DNA of 64,000 bases from Dendrophyllia cribrosa (lineage: Eukaryota; Cnidaria; Anthozoa; Scleractinia; Dendrophylliidae): positions 6,363,924-6,427,923 of the forward strand of contig JAJLRJ010000009.1 in NCBI GenBank assembly GCA_024195265.1. Direction: 5' to 3'. The notes under the pieces were generated by a model. The model ran no database searches. It worked only from the letters and a program-made list of their open reading frames with translations, and had not been told where the DNA came from. The position numbers and the translations under genes are program-made. Positions 34,501 to 42,825 of this stretch are shown one piece after another. Within the stretch, counting starts at the first letter, position 1; every line of letters starts with the position of its first letter.

Positions 34501-35337
34501 AGAAGCAAGTGGTTGGCCAAAGTGGTGTGTGACTGAGGAACAGAAAACACGATACATACGAGAATATGAACAGAACGAAGGCATCAAACTGGATCAAGAT
34601 AAAATTAAAAAGAATCCTGGTCTACGTTCATTGGCCAAATTAATGCTAAACAGTTTCTGGGGAAAATTTGGTCAACGCGACAATATGCCACAGGTGGAGC
34701 TCGTCAAAGATCCAGAACGCTACTTTCAACTCCTTACATGTCAATCCACACAGGTTAAAAACATTCAATTCGTCAACGATGAATGTGTAGAGGTGTACTA
34801 CACAATGGGAGATGGTTTCGTATCTACCTCTGACAAAACCAATGTTGTGATTGCTGCCTTCACGACCGCGCATGCCAGACTAAAGCTCTATTCTGTCCTT
34901 GAACGGCTACAGACAAGAGTGCTTTATTTTGACACCGATTCCGTCATCTTTACAAGCCAGCCTGGTGAATGGATGCCCCCACTGGGTGATTATCTGGGAG
35001 AACTAACCAATGAACTTAAAGGCGATGACTATATTACCACCTTTGTCTCTGGGGGACCGAAAAATTATGCCTATCAACCAAAAATGAAAAAACAGTCTGC
35101 AAAGTGCGAGGCTTTACTCTGAATTATCGTGGTTCTCAAAAACTCAACTTCAACACCATGTGTGCCCAAGTGTGTAGCCCAGATGGAGAAGAGATCGTCA
35201 TCGAGAATCCACACTTCATCAAACGTGACGCTCAAACAAAAACAATTTACACTGTCAAGTTGGAAAAAAAATACAATCTCGTCTACGACAAGAGAGTGGT
35301 GCATGGTTTTACAACACTTCCTTACGGTTACCGCTGA
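31502..35337 (+). pseudogene. polB: protein-primed DNA polymerase B (broken), main exon
   Basis: Replicates the Polinton genome. In order: an OTU-like segment (Asp175 and Cys178 in NDFLCLARAL, His271-Tyr-Asp273), Cys/His-rich zinc motifs (residues about 290-410), a basic Lys/Arg run, then a B-family 3'-5' exonuclease (DIE at 457-459, N-L-R-G-Y-D after the stop, YCRSDVD) and polymerase motifs DFTSLYP (~34,091), NSFWGKFG (~34,650) and YFDTDS (~34,928). Two lesions: an in-frame TAA at 33,008-33,010 between exonuclease motifs I and II, and a one-base frameshift at about 35,083-35,100 near the C-terminus. Full length would be about 1,280 residues plus exon 1, typical for the family. Almost certainly non-functional unless the stop is bypassed. 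Confidence 0.9.
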
Positions 35338-35378
35338 ACTGATAAAAAATGAAAAAAAAATTGGAGGTTAGGGATGGC

Positions 35379-35385
35379 TATAAGG
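35379..35385 (+). promoter_or_regulatory. TATA-like box upstream of the BH1-like gene
   Basis: TATAAGG, 46 nt before the ATG at 35,432. Confidence 0.4.
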
Positions 35386-35431
35386 GGAGGTTGGAGGCCA
35401 TCTGAAGCTCAAACTGTATCGAGCTGTCAAC

Positions 35432-35734
35432 ATGAACAGGTTGTATTTCTACCTGGTTCGTGCTTGTGCCCAACACTCTTTCTCGCAGTACGCATTCTGC
35501 ACTATATCACGTGACCATTGGCCGGATATTCTCAAGCACCTTGAACCAATGAATTATGGTCGCTTATTGGTTTTTTATGCTTACATGAATCAAAGTAACG
35601 TCACACTGGCTGAACAATTCGGATTTCATCAAGCATTGCGTGTGACGTATTCAGCGCATTACCCTTCCTCCTGGTGGATGTTTTGGCAGATTATAAAAGG
35701 CATCTGGACAAACGTTTCTCATCAGTTGTTTTGA
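35432..35734 (+). CDS. small Bcl-2-like protein candidate (Polinton)
   Basis: 100 residues. The segment NYGRLLVFYAYM (residues about 41-52) resembles the BH1 motif of Bcl-2 proteins, whose core is Asn-Trp-Gly-Arg followed by hydrophobic/aromatic residues. A Trp-rich stretch (SSWWMFW, residues about 79-85) sits where a BH2 would be, followed by a hydrophobic C-terminal segment. It is shorter than a full Bcl-2 fold (~150 residues) and no BH3 is evident. An upstream in-frame TAA rules out an unspliced longer start. It ends 4 nt before the next gene. If real, it would act against host apoptosis. The family call is inference from a short motif. Confidence 0.5.
   Translation: MNRLYFYLVRACAQHSFSQYAFCTISRDHWPDILKHLEPMNYGRLLVFYAYMNQSNVTLAEQFGFHQALRVTYSAHYPSSWWMFWQIIKGIWTNVSHQLF
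35692..35699 (+). promoter_or_regulatory. TATA box before the myristoylation-type gene
   Basis: TATAAAAG inside the 3' end of the preceding gene, 39 nt upstream of the ATG at 35,739. Confidence 0.45.
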
Positions 35735-35738
35735 AACC

Positions 35739-35948
35739 ATGGGAGGTGTCACTAGTCGTTTATGTGGAAGTTCATCGCCTACCTTGGCTTTAAGTGATAT
35801 ATGTCAGAGGATGCGTTGTTTAGTTGCATGCTGTGGCAGCGAAGTACACATCGATTTTAGAGATGGTCCAAAAGAGCAAGAAGAGGAAAACCACGAAGAA
35901 GAAGACCAGCAATCAGAAGAACCGTCTATTAGAGAAACTGTATTATGA
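35739..35948 (+). CDS. small MGG-start protein overlapping integrase
   Basis: 69 residues beginning Met-Gly-Gly-Val-Thr-Ser, which fits the N-myristoylation pattern (Gly2, Ser6). Cys residues at positions 9, 22, 27, 31 and 32 could be palmitoylated, and the tail is strongly acidic (Glu-rich). It starts 4 nt after the preceding stop, in good context (ACCATGG), and overlaps the integrase N-terminus in another frame. A membrane-attached virion or assembly protein is possible. Nothing but pattern and position supports the call. Confidence 0.4.
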   Translation: MGGVTSRLCGSSSPTLALSDICQRMRCLVACCGSEVHIDFRDGPKEQEEENHEEEDQQSEEPSIRETVL

Positions 35949-36990
35949 ATTTAACCGTCCTTCAGCTTTAGGTGGTGTAGAAAAGTTGTATCGTGCTGCT
36001 CGTCAATATGGAATTACCCGTTCGCAAGTACTTCGTTGGTTACAATTACAACCAGGCTACACCCTTCACAAGCCTGCAAGAAAACACTTTCGTCGTAATC
36101 GAGTTTTTGTCAATGGTCTTGACGAGCAGTGTCAGGCTGATTTAGCAGATCTGTCAAGTTTAAGCCGATGGAATCGTGGATACAAATACTTATTGACTTG
36201 CATCGATGTCTTATCGAAATATGCATGGGTAGTGCCGTTGAAGACCAAAACGGGGACGGCTTTGGTGGCTGCATTTAAGAAAATATTTCGACAAGGACGT
36301 AAACCTGAGAGATTGCAAACAGATGCTGGCACCGAATTCCTGAACAAAACCTTTCAAACATATCTCGAAAAAGAACGGGTTCGTCATTTCGTGACATACA
36401 ACGAGACCAAGGCTCAGATTGTAGAACGTTTCAACAGAACTCTGAAACAGTTGTTATGGAGGTTGTTTACCACCACCAGTTCCTACCATTATTTGGACAA
36501 ATTGGACAGTTTGGTCAATGAAAATTATAATCAGAGTGTTCACCGTAGCATCAAGATGAAGCCTGCGGATGTAAACGTGTTCAACGCACAAGATGTCTGG
36601 AGAACCTTATATGGTAATCAATCAGCCTCAAAAAAGTATAAATTCCAAGTGGGACATCAGGTCAAAATCAGTAAGCATAAACGCATCTTTGAGAAAGGTT
36701 ACTTACCATCTTGGACAGAAGAAACATTTACAATTGCAAAGAGACTTCCTCGAGATCCACCTGTGTATCGTTTAAAGGAAGCAGACGGTGATTGGATCCA
36801 AGGCACTTTTTACGAACAAGAGTTACAGAAAGTGATCGAGAAGCCTGATCATTTGTTTCGCATTGAAAAAATTTTAAAGTATCGCGGAAAAGGTGTCCAC
36901 AAAGAGGCTTTGGTCCATTGGAAAGGTTGGCCCAAGAAATACGACAGTTGGATTCCCTATAAACAGTTGGTATCCCTGCAACAAGCATGA
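35863..36990 (+). CDS. int: Polinton integrase with chromodomain
   Basis: Retroviral-type DDE integrase that inserts the element, producing the 6-bp duplication. I prefer the ATG at 35,863 (MVQKSKKRK); the frame is open from 35,824. A basic N-terminus and helix-turn-helix-like region precede the core. Catalytic Asp is in QADLADLS (36,139), the second Asp in LQTDAGTEF (36,322) and Glu in VERFNRT (36,424), about 33 residues apart. The C-terminus is a chromodomain (FRIEKILKYRGKG, WKGWPKKYDSWIP), which could bind modified histones and steer target choice. About 375 residues, no stops: intact. Its stop overlaps the next start as ATGA. Confidence 0.92.
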   Translation: MVQKSKKRKTTKKKTSNQKNRLLEKLYYEFNRPSALGGVEKLYRAARQYGITRSQVLRWLQLQPGYTLHKPARKHFRRNRVFVNGLDEQCQADLADLSSLSRWNRGYKYLLTCIDVLSKYAWVVPLKTKTGTALVAAFKKIFRQGRKPERLQTDAGTEFLNKTFQTYLEKERVRHFVTYNETKAQIVERFNRTLKQLLWRLFTTTSSYHYLDKLDSLVNENYNQSVHRSIKMKPADVNVFNAQDVWRTLYGNQSASKKYKFQVGHQVKISKHKRIFEKGYLPSWTEETFTIAKRLPRDPPVYRLKEADGDWIQGTFYEQELQKVIEKPDHLFRIEKILKYRGKGVHKEALVHWKGWPKKYDSWIPYKQLVSLQQA

Positions 36991-37853
36991 TTCAAGATGA
37001 TGATTTTTACGTTATGCTTCCGAGTAATGCAAACACGAACTTGTTCCCAACCAATTCAGAATCATACTACCGTGTTGCACTACCTCGACAAATTCATTTG
37101 AAAGACGAGGAAGACTGGGAGGTTGGACTCCATCACGTTATCTATCCATTCTCGTGGTTCGAAGTTCCCCACGAATGCAATCATCCCCACGTCATGTTCC
37201 GACGTTTTGGTACGAAAAAGGTAGACGCTGTGACGTTACCTGTGGGAAGATATCGAACAGCTTTAGATGTTGTAGAAGGATTATTACAGTGCATGAACAA
37301 TCCAAGCAATCCCTGGTACTTTAATCTTACTGTAGATGACGAGTGGAACATTACTCTCACGTCACGTGACGTTTGGATGATGGTTACAGTACCAATTGCT
37401 CAAGCCTTAGGATGGATAACCAATGACAAGACAATTCGAAGCCATGGTCTGTATGGATTAAAGATTCAAGACAGTTTGAAATCAACCCCTGATTACGAGT
37501 ACGAATGGTGTACACTGCCGCTACATTCATCTATAACCTTTCCTGGCACCTTCGTAATCCCTTTAACCGTTTCTCTCTGTCGCTGCAAACACAGAGTCGT
37601 GCAAGTGCAAACCAACCTGACAGAACCACGTCAAGTGGGTGAAAAACGTCTTCATCTGCTACACGAAATGGTACCACATGGCATGTTTCGAGAGACCTTA
37701 ATGGAGGAACCAGAACATATTCATTATCTTCCACTACGAACCAAAATATTCCAAACCATTGACATCTATTTAACAAGTGGTTGTGGACGACTACTTTCAT
37801 TTCAAGGTGGTATCGTAAACGTGACACTTCACTTCAGACGACGAACAAGATGA
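36987..37853 (+). CDS. minor capsid (penton-type) protein, copy 1
   Basis: 288 residues. The N-terminal pattern FYVMLPSN...YYRVALPRQIHLK...WEVGLHHVIYP is the signature of the Polinton minor capsid (PX, penton-like jelly-roll). The C-terminus (VNVTLHFRRR) is shared with the next gene. By family it forms the capsid vertices together with the major capsid protein. The start overlaps the integrase stop (ATGA, 36,987-36,990). Intact. It is clearly paralogous to the following gene, though the two are well diverged. Confidence 0.8.
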   Translation: MIQDDDFYVMLPSNANTNLFPTNSESYYRVALPRQIHLKDEEDWEVGLHHVIYPFSWFEVPHECNHPHVMFRRFGTKKVDAVTLPVGRYRTALDVVEGLLQCMNNPSNPWYFNLTVDDEWNITLTSRDVWMMVTVPIAQALGWITNDKTIRSHGLYGLKIQDSLKSTPDYEYEWCTLPLHSSITFPGTFVIPLTVSLCRCKHRVVQVQTNLTEPRQVGEKRLHLLHEMVPHGMFRETLMEEPEHIHYLPLRTKIFQTIDIYLTSGCGRLLSFQGGIVNVTLHFRRRTR

Positions 37854-38731
37854 GTAATAGTTTCTACATTGTCGTAACAAGCGATGCAAGTACAGCTCAA
37901 TACCCTGACAACAAGACTGCTAGTTTCAAAATGCAACTACCAAGTCAAGTGCATTTGAGTGAGGATTGGGAAGTTGCAATGACAAATGTCATCTACCCCC
38001 ATAGTTGGCAAAATGTTCGTCACAACCAAGTATCTTATCTTCTAAGCTGTCATCATGATTTCTCGTGGACGTTACCAATTTATCTACCCAGTGGTACTTA
38101 TCACACTGTGGACGATTTAGTTAGAGGTATGGTGACAGGACTGCACAGTGCATTTCCCGATATTTTTCTTAAAAGTGGAGAAACGGTAAAACGTATCGGA
38201 GGAAGTGAGTGTTTCTACATTCGTACAAAAGCGCAGTGTTACTACGAATTCAATTTACCTCCTGGCTTTCAAGTGACGTTACCCAAGAACCTGGCTCGAG
38301 CTTTAGGGTATTTGAACCATCGAGATCTCGTACCAGCCCTTTATCGGGCCAAAAGTCCTACATCTGTTCAACTGAATAAGAACCAGAGTGTGACCCTTAC
38401 AGCTACAACCACCACGGTACGACGAAACGATGAACTGGTATGGGGAATGTTAAGCAAGCATTCGTTTCAAACCATGTACATCTACTCTGACCTAATAGAG
38501 TCCTTAGTGGTAGGGGATGTACAAGCCAATCTGCTGCGTATGATAGTACCTCGCGGTCAACCTGGTGAGATGGTGGCAGAGGAAATAAAGATACCTACCT
38601 ACCATCGGTTACGTACATCCATATTCTCTTCGGTGGAGATTAATATAAGAGGTGACACTGGGCAATTAATATCATTTGCGTCTGGTGCTGTACGAGTAAC
38701 ATTACACTTTCGACGTCGTGCAATTCTATAA
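37850..38731 (+). CDS. minor capsid (penton-type) protein, copy 2
   Basis: 293 residues from the ATG at 37,850, which overlaps the previous stop as ATGA. It has the same architecture as copy 1: FYIVVTSD...FKMQLPSQVHLSEDWEVAMTNVIYPHSW at the start and VRVTLHFRRR at the end. Tandem duplication of the minor capsid gene is visible at protein level. Separate roles, such as vertex protein and fibre base, are conceivable but unproven. Intact; the next ATG lies one base after its TAA. Confidence 0.75.
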   Translation: MSNSFYIVVTSDASTAQYPDNKTASFKMQLPSQVHLSEDWEVAMTNVIYPHSWQNVRHNQVSYLLSCHHDFSWTLPIYLPSGTYHTVDDLVRGMVTGLHSAFPDIFLKSGETVKRIGGSECFYIRTKAQCYYEFNLPPGFQVTLPKNLARALGYLNHRDLVPALYRAKSPTSVQLNKNQSVTLTATTTTVRRNDELVWGMLSKHSFQTMYIYSDLIESLVVGDVQANLLRMIVPRGQPGEMVAEEIKIPTYHRLRTSIFSSVEINIRGDTGQLISFASGAVRVTLHFRRRAIL

Positions 38732-38732
38732 A

Positions 38733-39191
38733 ATGATTTTGCCTATGAACCATCAATTTTACCCTTACCAACGACAAGTCATACCTTTCGGACAACGAGG
38801 TAAGGGCGATATTAGTATATTTGGTGGAAAACATCCTTATGGTCAAGGAGGCAATGGAATAGGGGGAATGTTTCGTTCTCTCTTTCGAACAGCTACACCC
38901 TACCTCAAGACAACGGTAAAGAAAGTGGGGAGACGTTTGCTCAATACGGGATTGGACACCGGGATGCAAATTGTTCAAGACGTTATGAATGGTCAACCGT
39001 TAAAGAAAGCTGCCAAATCCAGAGCAAAAACCGCTGGTAAAAGCTTTCTGACAGGTGCTTTACAAGACATTACGCAACGAGGTCGTGGAGGAAGAGTACT
39101 TAAACGCAAGCGGAAAGCTACTCCAATCAGATCAAGACAAACCAAGAAACCGAGAACATCAACGTCAAGGTTCAAAACTATTTTTGACTGA
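38733..39191 (+). CDS. basic glycine-rich virion-type protein
   Basis: 152 residues from the ATG at 38,733. The N-terminal third is Gln/Gly-rich. A Gly-Gly followed by an amphipathic, Phe-rich segment (GIGGMFRSLFRTATPYLK) follows, and the C-terminal half is highly Lys/Arg-rich with nuclear-localisation-like runs (LKRKRKA). This layout is reminiscent of adenovirus-type internal virion proteins with a membrane-active helix and DNA-binding tail. It lies between minor and major capsid genes, one base after the preceding stop. Function is inferred from composition and place only. Confidence 0.55.
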   Translation: MILPMNHQFYPYQRQVIPFGQRGKGDISIFGGKHPYGQGGNGIGGMFRSLFRTATPYLKTTVKKVGRRLLNTGLDTGMQIVQDVMNGQPLKKAAKSRAKTAGKSFLTGALQDITQRGRGGRVLKRKRKATPIRSRQTKKPRTSTSRFKTIFD

Positions 39192-39193
39192 AT

Positions 39194-40513
39194 ATGACCT
39201 CAGCACATCCTCGCTCTGCCCCAGGTGAAAACTCCAGTTTGCAGTTGTTCCAAGTACCAGTAACAGACGTGTCCATTGTTAAAAGTAAATGGGTGGATTA
39301 TGAACCAATTCAAAGCGGGACCAATCCTATTGAATTTGTTATCAAGCCTCTATCAGATTACATCGATATCAACAAGACAGAACTACGGTTAGTGGTGAAA
39401 ATTACAAAACGAAATGGAGGAGAGACAGGAGCTGGGAAGAAGTATACGTTGATCAACAACGCTCTTCATTCTATCATCAAACAGTTCACTATCAAGATCA
39501 ATGAAACCCTTGTCACAGAACAATCAGACACACAAGCCTACAATGCTTATATCAAGACCTTGCTTAACTTTACTGATCAGGCCAAGAAATCGTACTTGAC
39601 AAAAGCGTTGTACTACAAAGACACTGCTGGGCACATGGATGAGGTGGATAATTCAGCTGATCGAAATTTGGGTCTAAAAAAGAGAGGTTCTTTTACCACT
39701 GGAGATGCTGAAGTTGGAATGGTTGGTGTACCCCTGTGTGATGTATTCAACATTGATAAGGTACTGTTGGATGGATTGGAAATCAAAATCAAGATAGATC
39801 TAAACAGCAATGAATTTGTTCTGATGGGTGGTGAAGATGCCAACGATTGCAAGTTACAAATTGTGTCAAGCACGCTCCGTGTACGTACCGTTCATGTGGC
39901 AGACAGCACTAAATTGGATCACGTAAACACCATGACGGGTCAGAAAGCGCTTCCTGCAATCTATACACTAACAAGAACCCCTACTCATGCTAGGATCATC
40001 CCCAGAGGTGTGTTGAATCACACAGAGACCGATCTGTTCAATGGTCTCATTCCCCAATGCATCATATTTGGAATGGTGCGGAACGATGCTTTCAATGGAA
40101 ACTTGGGGAGGAACCCATTCAACTTCCAGCTGTTTGCTCTGAATGCTGTTCGTCTAACAGTCAATGGAGAGGAAATGCCTTACTCAGGCATCGACTTGAT
40201 AGGTGGCAAGAAAATCGATGGCTACAACACACTTTTCTCAGGCAGTGGTGATATGAACTGTGGTCACGGAATAGACATTGACAGAGAAGAATGGGAGCAG
40301 GGGTATGGTTTATTTCGCTTGGACACAACACCAGCAGGAAGTGGTCATCCAGATCATTTGATTCCTCATCGCAGCGGAAATGTCAACTTGTATTTAAAAT
40401 TTGGTACTGAGACCCCTGCAGTTCTCAATTTAATTGTGTACGCAGAATTCCAGAATCATTTGGAGATTGATCGTAACAGACGCGTGGTGTATGACCTGTC
40501 TCAAGGCGCTTAA
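39194..40513 (+). CDS. mcp: major capsid protein (double jelly-roll)
   Basis: 439 residues, intact. It matches the Polinton PY/major capsid class: N-terminal SKWVDYEPIQSG...FVIKPLSDYIDINKTELRL, a long beta-rich body, RRVVYDLSQG-type end and the conserved GLFRLDTTP strand near residue 375. By family the protein forms trimeric hexon-like capsomers of an icosahedral shell. It starts 2 nt after the preceding stop and ends 3 nt before the protease. Confidence 0.85.
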   Translation: MTSAHPRSAPGENSSLQLFQVPVTDVSIVKSKWVDYEPIQSGTNPIEFVIKPLSDYIDINKTELRLVVKITKRNGGETGAGKKYTLINNALHSIIKQFTIKINETLVTEQSDTQAYNAYIKTLLNFTDQAKKSYLTKALYYKDTAGHMDEVDNSADRNLGLKKRGSFTTGDAEVGMVGVPLCDVFNIDKVLLDGLEIKIKIDLNSNEFVLMGGEDANDCKLQIVSSTLRVRTVHVADSTKLDHVNTMTGQKALPAIYTLTRTPTHARIIPRGVLNHTETDLFNGLIPQCIIFGMVRNDAFNGNLGRNPFNFQLFALNAVRLTVNGEEMPYSGIDLIGGKKIDGYNTLFSGSGDMNCGHGIDIDREEWEQGYGLFRLDTTPAGSGHPDHLIPHRSGNVNLYLKFGTETPAVLNLIVYAEFQNHLEIDRNRRVVYDLSQGA

Positions 40514-40516
40514 AAG

Positions 40517-41062
40517 ATGCATACCACCTACGAATTATGGCAAGCTGCTTTACAAGATCATGTCCTGGCACCTATCATGAGAGGCGTATATCCCAGTGAC
40601 AAGGTACCCATCATCAACACCTTTCCATCCTGCCTGATTGTGAATACAGACCCTCATGATCTACCTGGAACACATTGGGTTGCAATGTACTTTGTGTCGC
40701 CTTATGAAAGTGAATTCTTCGACAGTTATGGTTTCCCTCCTGAGACGTATGACATGGATGGATATTTGTTACAGGATGATACATATTACAATGACAAACC
40801 GCTCCAGGGACTAAGATCAGACACATGTGGAGACTATTGTTTGTTTTACTTATTTCATCGAGCTCGCAATGTAAATTTGAATGCCATACAAGCTAAATTT
40901 AGAAGGTACGATTCACAGTGGAATGATGCACAAGTAGCAAAGTTTGTACACACGTTTGTTAAAGCCATAAGCAATGTTAGGAATAATATGGTTCTAGATA
41001 ATGAACAACAAGTTTGTAAAACATTTCACTGTTGGCGTAAGCAATCAATAAAATATTCTTGA
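40517..41062 (+). CDS. pro: adenovirus-type cysteine protease
   Basis: 181 residues. The catalytic pattern of the adenain/Ulp1 fold is in order: His in GTHWVAMYF (residues about 51-59), acidic residue in EFFDSYGFPP (about 66-75), Cys in SDTCGDYCLFYL (about 101-112). By family it matures capsid precursors. Intact. A probable AATAAA polyadenylation signal at 41,047 lies in the last codons, suggesting that the transcript unit ends here. A new TATA box follows at 41,099. Confidence 0.88.
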   Translation: MHTTYELWQAALQDHVLAPIMRGVYPSDKVPIINTFPSCLIVNTDPHDLPGTHWVAMYFVSPYESEFFDSYGFPPETYDMDGYLLQDDTYYNDKPLQGLRSDTCGDYCLFYLFHRARNVNLNAIQAKFRRYDSQWNDAQVAKFVHTFVKAISNVRNNMVLDNEQQVCKTFHCWRKQSIKYS

Positions 41063-41098
41063 AGTTAACAAAAACAATGTGTGTGTATCTTTGATATT

Positions 41099-41108
41099 TA
41101 TATAAAAG
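41099..41108 (+). promoter_or_regulatory. TATA box of the ATPase gene
   Basis: TATATAAAAG in the 99-nt gap between protease and ATPase, 53 nt upstream of the ATG. Confidence 0.6.
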
Positions 41109-41161
41109 GAGTGTGACTTAAAACAACCCACCATACTGTATCCGCTTTTCGTTGCGACAAC

Positions 41162-41839
41162 ATGTCTCAGTTTAAATGTCCAAGCAGTATTATGATAGCG
41201 GGTCCTAGTCAGTGTGGCAAGACAACGTTTACAAGAAAACTACTTCAACAAGCGGATACTTTATTTGAGCGATCCATTCGTAAAATCGTATATTGTTATG
41301 GACAGTGGCAAAACTGTTTTAAGGATATGACAGCGCAAGTAACATTTGTAGAGGGTATTCCTGAGGATATTACAAGTTTATTTCCATCCAATTGTCGTCC
41401 AGGAATACTTGTGTTGGATGACTTAATGAGAAATTGTAGCGATGATGAACGCATTCTGGATCTGTTTACCAAAGTGTCTCATCATTGCGATGTCACCTGT
41501 ATTTATCTGACTCAAAACCTCTTTCCACCAGGAAAGTTTTCCCGGAGTATCTCTTTGAATGCTCATTACATTATTGCTTTCAATAACCCTCGCGATACAC
41601 TAGGGTTTCGAACATTGGCCCAGCAAGCATTTGCAGGAAATGTACCTTACGTGTGGGAAAGTTTTCAAGACGCCACTTCACAACCCTTTGGATACCTGGT
41701 CTTGGATTTACACCCTCGTACACCCAACATTCAACGACTGCGGACAAGAATATTACCTGCAACACATTCCTACCCTGTGATCTACGTAAACAAGAAACTC
41801 TATAAAACAGATGAACCACTACCAGTTTATTTCAGTTAA
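41162..41839 (+). CDS. atp: FtsK/HerA-type genome-packaging ATPase
   Basis: 225 residues, intact. Walker A GPSQCGKTT (residues about 14-22) and Walker B GILVLDDL (about 81-88) are clear, followed by a sensor-like YLTQNLF. By family this A32-like motor pumps DNA into the capsid. It has its own TATA box and starts a second right-arm cluster. Confidence 0.9.
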   Translation: MSQFKCPSSIMIAGPSQCGKTTFTRKLLQQADTLFERSIRKIVYCYGQWQNCFKDMTAQVTFVEGIPEDITSLFPSNCRPGILVLDDLMRNCSDDERILDLFTKVSHHCDVTCIYLTQNLFPPGKFSRSISLNAHYIIAFNNPRDTLGFRTLAQQAFAGNVPYVWESFQDATSQPFGYLVLDLHPRTPNIQRLRTRILPATHSYPVIYVNKKLYKTDEPLPVYFS

Positions 41840-41905
41840 CATCATGCCTGCCTGCAAGTCGCATCAGCGAACGAACCGTATGAAAAGAATCAACGTGGTG
41901 GTAAA

Positions 41906-42301
41906 ATGGTCTTGCGTTCTGGCACTACTACGACTCGCTCAAAACGAAAGCGCCCAGGAATGTCTAAACAGTCTAAAGTTGGCCAACATTTACCTTTTCT
42001 TTGTACGTGTTTTAAGAGCAACGGAAAACAACGCAAAGATATGATATCCCATGCGAACAAAGGTCAAATGGAAGCTATTGGCGAGATTGCTCTAAATCTC
42101 CTTAAAGGAAACATTGTGGTACCGAGGTCATCATTTACACGATTGAAGCCGCACAAGTCAAAGCTCCTGTATTTGACCCGCAAGACACCAAGCCTTAAAA
42201 GGAAAAAGGAAGTGCTCAATCAGAAAGGCGGATTTCTACCAGCCCTAGCTGCATTGGTTGCGCCTCTTGCTGTTGATTTATTGGGTAAAGTTTTAAAATG
42301 A
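41906..42301 (+). CDS. basic protein with hydrophobic C-terminus
   Basis: 131 residues. The N-terminus is Arg/Lys/Thr-rich (TTTRSKRKRPG), the middle is basic, and the tail GGFLPALAALVAPLAVDLLG is hydrophobic after Gly-Gly. Gly-Gly before a hydrophobic tail recalls the processing sites and membrane-active parts of adenovirus-type core proteins (pX/mu-like), but this is analogy. An alternative ATG upstream at 41,845 lies in another frame. The stop overlaps the next start as ATGA. Confidence 0.55.
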   Translation: MVLRSGTTTTRSKRKRPGMSKQSKVGQHLPFLCTCFKSNGKQRKDMISHANKGQMEAIGEIALNLLKGNIVVPRSSFTRLKPHKSKLLYLTRKTPSLKRKKEVLNQKGGFLPALAALVAPLAVDLLGKVLK

Positions 42302-42825
42302 AACATGCACAAAAGATGCTGATGGTGCCCGAACACTTATTGCAAAGTATGGAAACAGAACATCGATTGACTGCCCCCGCTCAGCTCCCGACTCTGACGC
42401 GCTTAGATCAAGATATGAAACAAATCATGGATTCGTCTTTACCAGAAGATCAAAAAGTCCTCATGTTGGATCAACTTCTACAGAGGTATCAAGGGTTGAC
42501 AAAACAGATGAAGAATGAAACCACCGTAAAACCCACAGTGGTACTTCCAACACCAGAACCATCGCCTGCACCGACCACTTCGCCTAAATCTGAAGCAAAA
42601 ACGACCAAAACAGTTAGAAAATTGCCTGTTACACCTGTGTCTACGAAAGAATCGAAACTGCCTAGACGAAAAGAAACACCGTCTTCCGTTTTACCTGACG
42701 AATCAGCACTTTCTTTGTTTTTGGAAACGCCACCTGATTCCATGCGCAAAACTGTGAGAAAACGCAAGGCGAGAACACCTGCGGTGGCCAGGTTACGTAG
42801 CAATAAGCAATGGGAACCTTACTAA
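42298..42825 (+). CDS. Polinton protein of unknown function, Pro/Thr-rich
   Basis: 175 residues. A helical N-terminal part (residues 1-70, LPEDQKVLMLDQLLQRYQGL) resembles a short ORF common in animal Polintons next to the ATPase; function unknown. A Pro/Thr/Ser-rich linker and a basic C-terminus (RKTVRKRKAR) follow. It begins at the ATGA overlap with the preceding gene. Possibly a virion or core protein by location. Confidence 0.55.
   Translation: MKHAQKMLMVPEHLLQSMETEHRLTAPAQLPTLTRLDQDMKQIMDSSLPEDQKVLMLDQLLQRYQGLTKQMKNETTVKPTVVLPTPEPSPAPTTSPKSEAKTTKTVRKLPVTPVSTKESKLPRRKETPSSVLPDESALSLFLETPPDSMRKTVRKRKARTPAVARLRSNKQWEPY

Noticed and set aside
36887..36987. Ty3/gypsy chromovirus origin of the chromodomain integrase
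   Set aside because: No gag, protease or RT nearby; the neighbours are Polinton capsid genes, and chromodomain integrases are normal for Polintons.
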